Positions 32,824-38,051 of a stretch of 38,051 nucleotides of DNA are shown here, piece after piece. Position numbers and translations under genes: made by a program. The stretch is from CAZHFA01 sp964534945 (GTDB lineage: Bacteria > Bdellovibrionota_C > UBA2361 > CAKMMH01): NCBI GenBank assembly GCA_964534945.1, contig CAZHSB010000013.1:1-38051 (forward strand), given 5' to 3'. Below the pieces are notes generated by a model. That model saw nothing but the letters and a program-made list of their open reading frames with translations. It had not been told where the DNA came from and searched no databases. The number at the start of each line of letters is the position of its first letter. Position 1 is the stretch's first letter.

Positions 32824-33892
32824 TTATTTGAAAATACCTGGTAAATAAGTTTCTAAAAATTCGATATTTTCTTTAGAGTTAATTCGTGACCACCAAGAAT
32901 TATCCCCATTAAAATAACCACAATGTTTAGTCTCGTCATCTCCCCATGATGTTATTCCAAAAATCTTCCATGTACCATCTGTGTAAACTGCTAAGGGGCC
33001 TCCCGAATCTCCATTACATACGTTTGAACCTCCAAATGTGCTGTTGTATTTAACATGTATTCCTGTGTTTGTTGTTCCCGTTATCGTCGAAAATCCTCCA
33101 CTAAAACTCATAGTATATGGTTGGAAATCTGAAATTCCATGCCCAATCATTGTTCCGACTTCTTCTTCGTCTGCCGAGAATGCCTTATCTACAAGAGGAA
33201 ATGGTTGTACAGATAATTTTTGATTTATAAAAACTAATCCAATATCTCCTTTTTCGAAATTGTCGTTGTTATAATTAAAATTAGGATTTGCATACCAAGA
33301 AGTCGCATCGTATGTATTTCCCATAAATTTAATAGATATCCCCTTTAAATCTTGATCATAAACACAGTGAGCGGCGGTTAAAAAAGCATTTGGAGCTATT
33401 AATGTCCCTGTACACAAATGCATATGGTCTTGAAAAACTAGAAATATTTTTGCAACAATACTTGTTGAACTGTCACATCTTTCACCATTTAACACTTTAG
33501 GGCTATTATTTTTTTTTGCTGTATAGATCTCGCATGATATCTTTGCAGTTTCATAATTTTTACAATCCATTGTTTGAAGGTATGCATTTTTAAATTTAGA
33601 TAATTTTCGATAGTAAGCTTTCTTTAAAGAAGAATTTTTTTTCGGATAAATATTTCTTTTTATTTAAGTTTCTATTAGCTTTGAATTTTTGAAGTTGCCT
33701 GTTGATATCAGATATTTTAAGATTCCCAGTTTTCGTTACTTCTCCAAGCTTTGTCATCGTTGGATAATAAAGACATAAAAAGTTAGTTCCTTTGATTTCT
33801 GATATTTTTATTAGGCTCTCGTCCTCAAACGCAAAAGCGTTCGGAATTATAAATAGGATAATAATGGCTATTGTCGTGATAAATTTTCTTAT
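32824..33892 (-). pseudogene. Serine protease copy 3, inactivated (lost start codon and frameshift)
   Basis: The third tandem S1 protease aligns with copies 1 and 2 along its whole length but has two lesions. At the start position the triplet is ATA (33890-33892) where both paralogs have ATG, preceded by a similar AAGGA leader. In the propeptide a T8 run on the plus strand (33635-33642; A8 in the gene) is one base longer than the A7 of copy 2, shifting the frame. The downstream frame then continues open with N-S-S-L-K-K-A-Y-Y to the stop, keeping His in TAAHC, Asp in KGDIGLVF and Ser in NGDSGGPL. A short internal start at 33570 would give a 248-residue protein without signal peptide. The homopolymer change could be a sequencing error; the ATA cannot be explained by that. 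Confidence 0.85.
33031..33363 (-). repeat. 333-bp identical tract shared with protease copy 2
   Basis: Partner of 31921-32253. Outside it the two genes differ every few bases, so the tract points to recent gene conversion or an assembly collapse. Confidence 0.93.
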
Positions 33893-34026
33893 AAGCCAAT
33901 CCTTTTTTTTAAGTCTTAAACTTTTCTAATCATCGCGATTCCTGTCAAAACCGTGGGATTATATATCAAAATAATTCTTTGTACAAGAAATTTTTTTGCG
34001 GGATATTGCTTTTTTGATAATTTTGC

Positions 34027-34054
34027 TAAAGTTTAAATGAAAAAATTCCGATAG
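34027..34054 (+). promoter_or_regulatory. Sigma-28-like promoter of the 72-aa flagellar-like gene
   Basis: TAAAGTTT (perfect -35, 34027-34034), 12 bases, and TCCGATAG (34047-34054, 6 of 8 to GCCGATAA). The expected start is 34060-34062, at the ATG itself. Confidence 0.75.
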
Positions 34055-34061
34055 TAGCTAC

Positions 34062-34280
34062 ATGGTGGATTCTATTTATAATATTGCTTTAAATTCTATA
34101 AATATAGCATCAACGAAAGCTAATTCTTATGCTCAAAATTTGTCAAATTTCAACGAGAATACAGATATTGTTAGTGATATTATTGGAATGAACAATTCAA
34201 AAAGACAAGTTCAGGCTAGCGCGGAGCTTATAAAAGTTACTCAGAATATGCAAAACACCATATTGGATATCTTTGCATAA
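34062..34280 (+). CDS. Small flagellar axial-like or motility protein (72 aa)
   Basis: This 72-residue cysteine-free protein begins MVDSIYNIALNSINIASTKA and ends ASAELIKVTQNMQNTILDIF. The two ends resemble the N- and C-terminal heptad helices of flagellar rod and hook proteins (the SGLxAAxxxxxxxAxNLAN start, and the A-x-x-x-I-x-T-x-x-x-M-x-x-T-I-L end), with the middle domain missing. Small motility proteins of similar size exist (YjfB type), but I cannot assign this one. The sigma-28-like promoter directly upstream fits a flagellar regulon member. There is no Shine-Dalgarno sequence, and the predicted transcript start is at or within 2 bases of the ATG, so translation may be leaderless. Confidence 0.72.
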   Translation: MVDSIYNIALNSINIASTKANSYAQNLSNFNENTDIVSDIIGMNNSKRQVQASAELIKVTQNMQNTILDIFA

Positions 34281-34370
34281 AAATCTTATAGATTAACTAA
34301 GTTATTAAATAGTGTTGAAAAAAAAATATTACATGTTATTACTATGTAAGTATATTTTTTATGTTTTAAT

Positions 34371-35006
34371 ATGTTTGATTTCGATTTCTTCTTATCACAA
34401 AGCGGAGCAAATATTTATATTTTTTTGTTCCTAAGTCTTTTGGCGGGTGCTTTTGGATTGCCGATTCCTGAAGATATCCCCCTAATGGCTGCAGGCGTAT
34501 TATTACATGAACATCAAGCAAAGATGCTTCCTATATTCATAATTTGCTATTTTGGAATTTTAATTGGGGACTTTGTAATTTATTCTGCGGGGAGATTTTT
34601 TGGTCCAAGCCTATGTCGCACGAAGTGGTTTCAAAAAAAGATCAAAAAAATTGGATTAAAAAAAGTTCGTTCAAGGTTAGAAAATAGAAGACTATTAACC
34701 ATTTTTATCGCAAGACACCTTTTTTGGATTAGAACGGCCACGTTCTTAATTTGTGGCCTTGTAAGGATAAAACCAATAAAGTTTATAATTGCAGATGCAA
34801 TCGCTGCATTAATTAGTATTCCGATTATGATATCTTTGGGTTTTTTCTTTTTTGCTAGATTAGAAGAAATGTTAGGACATGTTAAAAAAGCAGAAGGTAT
34901 GATCTTAATAGTTCTTGTTGCCCTTGTTGCTGGAGCAATACTGTACAAGTTAAGGAAAAAACGCACGCTAACGCCTACAAAAAGATGTCGCTTGGAAGAG
35001 AAATAA
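34371..35006 (+). CDS. DedA/VTT-domain membrane protein
   Basis: This 211-residue inner-membrane protein belongs to the DedA (SNARE-associated/VTT) family, linked to lipid flipping (undecaprenyl phosphate and phospholipids) and membrane homeostasis. It shows FGLPIPEDIPLMAAG with the re-entrant-loop Glu/Pro, then GILIGDFVIYSAGRFFG (the G-D-x-x-x-Y-x-x-G motif), IARHLFWIRTATFLICGLVR (the conserved F-x-R-x-x-x-x-x-R region), and two C-terminal helices with a basic tail. Length matches the family (~200-220). The ATG has no good ribosome-binding site. It lies 90 bases after the small flagellar-like gene; cotranscription is possible, as no terminator was seen between them. Confidence 0.88.
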   Translation: MFDFDFFLSQSGANIYIFLFLSLLAGAFGLPIPEDIPLMAAGVLLHEHQAKMLPIFIICYFGILIGDFVIYSAGRFFGPSLCRTKWFQKKIKKIGLKKVRSRLENRRLLTIFIARHLFWIRTATFLICGLVRIKPIKFIIADAIAALISIPIMISLGFFFFARLEEMLGHVKKAEGMILIVLVALVAGAILYKLRKKRTLTPTKRCRLEEK

Positions 35007-35333
35007 ATATTTTACCTAGTATTTATCATAAAATTAAAAGAACGCAGTAATATATAAAAAACTATTTTATAAATTAAGAAAAGAGGTTAAACTGAAAAAA
35101 GGCAGTGAAGTTTTTGCTTTTAATTTTTTAGGTTTTTCAAAGGTTTTGTATTTTTTTTATAAATTTGTAAAAGTTTTGTAACAAGTAATTTTTTTTTAAA
35201 TTTTTAAGAAACATCAGCGAGTTATTTGCATCTTGATTAAAAAGAGGCGGGACAACCGCAAGGGATTTTTAGAGGTTTTATACGATATTTTGTAAAATTT
35301 TTTATAAAGTGTCCTTAACGAAGGTAAACTACT
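35007..35333 (+). other. AT-rich leader region before the glycogen synthase gene
   Basis: No gene is seen in these 327 bases. It contains a GCGG-GACAA-CCGC hairpin at about 35246-35258, followed by AAGGG and a T run, surrounded by long A/T tracts. This could be part of a transcribed leader with regulatory function. No known riboswitch class was recognised. Confidence 0.4.
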
Positions 35334-37865
35334 GTGGGTATGAATGAAAATTTAAAAGAATCTTTTTTCAACGATCAAAATTCTGTCTTACTTGAAAGCG
35401 ATAGATCAAGTGATATCGTTAATCAGAATGTTACATCAAAAATTTTGTCTGATACTTTAAATCAAAAAAGTGATAAGCAAAATATTCCAGATATTGTTCT
35501 TGAAGATTGCCTAAAATTTTTAACGAAACCTTGTGTTGATGTTCATGGAAATGAAGTTAATTTATATATAACATTTTCTCTTGATAATGCTTTTTCCACT
35601 TATACATCATTTTATATATATTTTGGAAGTTATGACGACGTTTCAGATAATTGGGAATCATTAAAAGTAGAAAATAGTGAAATTCGAAAAAATGATCAAG
35701 GGACTTATACTATTCATAAAAAATGGATAATTCCTTATAAGGGAAATTTTGGTGCTACTGTTTTTGCATCATATCCAACAAATCAGAAACCAGTATGGCA
35801 AGGGACAAAAAACGATGATGCTAAATTTAGAATTGAAAATGATGATTTTTTTACTATAGAAAAGATATTAAAAAGACGTGCAGACTACAAATGTGGCGCT
35901 CAAAAATTATTGCTCGATGGCATGAAAAAATATTCTTCATTTAAAGAATTGATCTTTGCATTGCGTGATAATCCAAACGCAAGATATTTATCAGAAATTT
36001 TGTATGAGACAACACATCAAGATCAAAAATTAAGAGATACTATTTCTGATTATTACAAAAAAGCAAAAAAAGATTATTTGTCTGAACACAGTTATCGTGC
36101 TGTTTCTTCTGCAAAAGAACTTTATGAAATGCTTGATAATTTAGGCCTTAGAGAAGTCGTTTTTGTTGCGCCTGAAGGTCCTCATGCTACAAGTGGAGGA
36201 TTGGCCGAAGTTATGAAAGGATTACTAAAGGCAATTTCAAATAAGGGAATAAGTGTAACGTTAATAAGTCCGCTTTATGAATATGATCAGGGAAGTAAGC
36301 ATTCTCCTGCAGATTATACTTTAAAAATGGGAGTTAAATTAGGTAATCATATTTTAAAGCCAAGATATATGGGAGAAATTAGTATTCCTTTTGGAAAGAC
36401 TTCTTGTATTAGGACAGGAAATACAATACAAAATGCTTTTCATGCACGTGCTACAGTTCATATTGCTAAACAGGACAATTTTAAACTTGTGCTTTTAAGA
36501 TCTAAACGTTTGGCAGATTATTTATATGCACAAATCAATCCGGACGAGCAATTAAGGCGTGCAATATTTTTGTCTCGAGGGGCTTTAGAGGTAATTAACA
36601 ACCCGATATTTGACTTAAATCCACAGGTTATAGTATCAAATGATTGGATAACAGGATTAATTCCTCCATTATTAAAATTGGATTCTAGATATTCTAATTC
36701 AAAAAATTTGAAAGATGTTAAAACAATTCATATGATTCATAATTGTGGAAGAGATTATCATGGAAACATTCCTGTTAATTATCGCGGAGAAAATCTTTTT
36801 CAAATGTTAGAGCTTGATCCTGTTCATATGTCAGGATTAGTAAATCCTACAAATAAAGGATTATTAAATTTAACGGCTTCTGCAATTTTCCATTTAAATG
36901 GAGCATTGCTTACAGTAAGTCGTCCTTATGCTGAAGAATTTTTAGATTGGAATAAGGGGGAGGGGTTAACAGATTTAATAAAAACAAAACCAGGAGCTCT
37001 TTTTGGAATTAGTAATGGAATTGATCAAATTTCTATAAGAAGAAAAGTTATTGATCTTGGAACAAATGATTATGAAGATTTAATTTCTCCAGAAGATGAT
37101 AAGGCTTATTATTCAAAAATTGTAACGTTTAAAAATAGGATAAAAGAAAAACTTCAAAAAGATTTAAATTTAGAAGTTAATCCAAATGCAAAATTATTTT
37201 CATTCATAGGGAGAATTGCTGAACAAAAAGGCATCGAACTTATGTATAATAGACCTGCTGGGCAAGATGTTTCTGTGCTTGAGGCAATTTTAATAAATTA
37301 TCCAGAATCGCAATTTATTATTGCAGGACCATATACAGAAGGGGATAATCATGCGAGAAATTTAAAAAATTGTATTGATTATTTATCATCAAAATACCCA
37401 AATAGAATTCGAGGAATTTATAATTTTGTATCCCACGATTATGCTATAGAAATTCACGCGGGAAGTGATTTTTTTATGATGCCATCAAGATATGAACCAG
37501 GAGGAATAACTCAACTTGAAGCCATTGCTTGTGGAACATTAGTAGTCGGGCGTAATGTTGGTGGAATTTCTGCTACGCTTCATAACTTTGGAGATCTTTC
37601 CGATGAAAGTAATGCATTCATGTTTGATACATATACATCAGATGCTTTTTATCAAGCAATGTGTTATGGATTAAATACTACAAAAGATGATGAATTAAGA
37701 AAGACTTTAATTCTACAGGCAACAAAATCACGTCACGATTGGAATTATAGAGTAAAAAGTCATATAGCGCTTTTCCAGTATGTACAAGGTATTTTTAATC
37801 CATATGAATCTTATGAGCACTTGGAAGAGAAGCTGAAGCTTTGTAATAAGTCCTGTACCTTCTAG
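35334..37865 (+). CDS. glgA: Glycogen synthase-like GT5 enzyme with N-terminal beta domain
   Basis: This 843-residue cytosolic glucan synthase is far longer than bacterial GlgA (~480). Residues 1-50 look disordered. About 60-175 form a beta-sandwich like a carbohydrate-binding or starch-synthase N-terminal module, and about 180-265 are helical. The GT5 domain starts at VVFVAPEGPHATSGGLAEV (276-293). The ADP-glucose-binding K-x-G-G-L motif of GlgA reads T-S-G-G-L here, so the usual Lys is Thr286. The C-terminal GT-B half has SFIGRIAEQKG and MPSRYEPGGITQLEAIACG with Glu721 and Glu729 of the E-x7-E motif. It would elongate alpha-1,4-glucan for storage. I keep GTG 35334 (AAGG at 9 bases); ATG 35340 is an alternative. 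Confidence 0.85.
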   Translation: MGMNENLKESFFNDQNSVLLESDRSSDIVNQNVTSKILSDTLNQKSDKQNIPDIVLEDCLKFLTKPCVDVHGNEVNLYITFSLDNAFSTYTSFYIYFGSYDDVSDNWESLKVENSEIRKNDQGTYTIHKKWIIPYKGNFGATVFASYPTNQKPVWQGTKNDDAKFRIENDDFFTIEKILKRRADYKCGAQKLLLDGMKKYSSFKELIFALRDNPNARYLSEILYETTHQDQKLRDTISDYYKKAKKDYLSEHSYRAVSSAKELYEMLDNLGLREVVFVAPEGPHATSGGLAEVMKGLLKAISNKGISVTLISPLYEYDQGSKHSPADYTLKMGVKLGNHILKPRYMGEISIPFGKTSCIRTGNTIQNAFHARATVHIAKQDNFKLVLLRSKRLADYLYAQINPDEQLRRAIFLSRGALEVINNPIFDLNPQVIVSNDWITGLIPPLLKLDSRYSNSKNLKDVKTIHMIHNCGRDYHGNIPVNYRGENLFQMLELDPVHMSGLVNPTNKGLLNLTASAIFHLNGALLTVSRPYAEEFLDWNKGEGLTDLIKTKPGALFGISNGIDQISIRRKVIDLGTNDYEDLISPEDDKAYYSKIVTFKNRIKEKLQKDLNLEVNPNAKLFSFIGRIAEQKGIELMYNRPAGQDVSVLEAILINYPESQFIIAGPYTEGDNHARNLKNCIDYLSSKYPNRIRGIYNFVSHDYAIEIHAGSDFFMMPSRYEPGGITQLEAIACGTLVVGRNVGGISATLHNFGDLSDESNAFMFDTYTSDAFYQAMCYGLNTTKDDELRKTLILQATKSRHDWNYRVKSHIALFQYVQGIFNPYESYEHLEEKLKLCNKSCTF

Positions 37866-37996
37866 TTTTAGGCGCTGATTTTCGCGATAATTGAAAAAAA
37901 ATGAGAGGACTTCGCCTCCTCAATATACTATAGTATTATTTCGTCGGCTCACCTCCCATTGTTTTTCCAATTCTCATCGAAAATCAGCGCCTAAAA
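37866..37996. repeat. Copy B of the dispersed repeat: 131-bp element with 19-bp perfect inverted ends
   Basis: The left end TTTTAGGCGCTGATTTTCG (37866-37884) is the exact reverse complement of 37978-37996. Inside the ends, CGATAATTG and CCAATTCTCATCG extend the stem imperfectly, and a GAGG/CCTC hairpin with an A8 tract lies near the left. It starts directly after the TAG of the glycogen synthase gene, as copy A starts at the stop of the 20560 gene. It resembles a MITE or an extended terminator. Confidence 0.85.
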
Positions 37997-38014
37997 CGAT
38001 ATTGGTAATGATTC

Positions 38015-38051
38015 TTTCGCGATAATTGAAAAAAAATGAGAGGACTTCGCC
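38015..38051. repeat. Copy C (partial) of the dispersed repeat at the window end
   Basis: These 37 bases are identical to 37880-37916 and run to the last base of the window, 18 bases after copy B ends. The sequence may stop here because of the repeat. Confidence 0.88.

Noticed and set aside
31620..33925. TAAAGTTT-like -35 elements before the protease copies as sigma-28 promoters
   Set aside because: No CCGATA-type -10 follows at 11-12 bases in any of the three leaders.
1..38051. CRISPR array, toxin-antitoxin pair, known phage-defence system or prophage
   Set aside because: No regularly spaced repeats, Cas proteins, structural phage genes or recognisable defence domains were seen.

Overview
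The window is a low-GC (roughly one third G+C by eye) bacterial chromosomal segment. It opens inside pheT and ends inside a repeat, and a 100-N scaffold gap lies at 27929-28028. The cell is Gram-negative-like, with several lipoboxed lipoproteins, a signal-peptide TPR protein and secreted enzymes. It is flagellated (fliD with a textbook sigma-28 promoter), makes lysine/peptidoglycan precursor through LL-diaminopimelate aminotransferase (DapL), stores glycogen-type glucan, and can make ATP from acetyl-CoA through an ADP-forming acetyl-CoA synthetase. DapL, a short-LID adenylate kinase, a GT5 glucan synthase, flagella and low GC together would fit a non-photosynthetic cyanobacterial relative (Melainabacteria/Gastranaerophilales). 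That placement is inference from gene content only.

Layout. 1-5.6 kb: the pheT end, then minus-strand genes: an MBOAT + AlgJ-like acetyl-transfer pair, two lipoproteins and a tyrosine recombinase. 5.7-11.2 kb: tRNA-Arg(CCT) with its promoter, an HU/IHF protein, a GC-rich orphan, an aminotransferase, and a coupled TPR protein-argS pair. 11.2-17.5 kb: fliD and an unlisted 49-codon gene on the minus strand, an NlpC/P60 lipoprotein, adk, a GT39-like glycosyltransferase and a lytic transglycosylase. 17.7-23.9 kb: mnmG, a self-contained GC-rich cassette (promoter, small GNAT-like gene holding a 22-bp perfect palindrome, strong terminator), acetyl-CoA synthetase, a repeat-rich gene-free stretch and signal peptidase I. 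24-30.5 kb: a giant MFS-PlsC-AMP-ligase fusion, a gap-split nucleoside deoxyribosyltransferase-like gene, a 41-aa basic protein, a small membrane protein and dapL. 30.5-33.9 kb: three tandem S1-family secreted proteases, the last one a pseudogene. 34-38 kb: a 72-aa flagellar-like protein behind a sigma-28-like promoter, a DedA protein, a glycogen synthase with an N-terminal extension, and dispersed hairpin repeats.

How the parts relate. Most genes are housekeeping or envelope functions in one- or two-gene units, many bounded by recognisable terminators. The most interesting signals are: a scattered set of sigma-28-like promoters (fliD; a 72-aa protein predicted to be translated leaderless; possibly acetyl-CoA synthetase and the 49-aa gene); a 333-bp identical tract between two diverged protease copies (gene conversion) with a two-lesion decay of the third; GC-rich single-gene insertions; and a hairpin repeat family sitting directly after stop codons. 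No CRISPR array, prophage or complete insertion sequence was seen.
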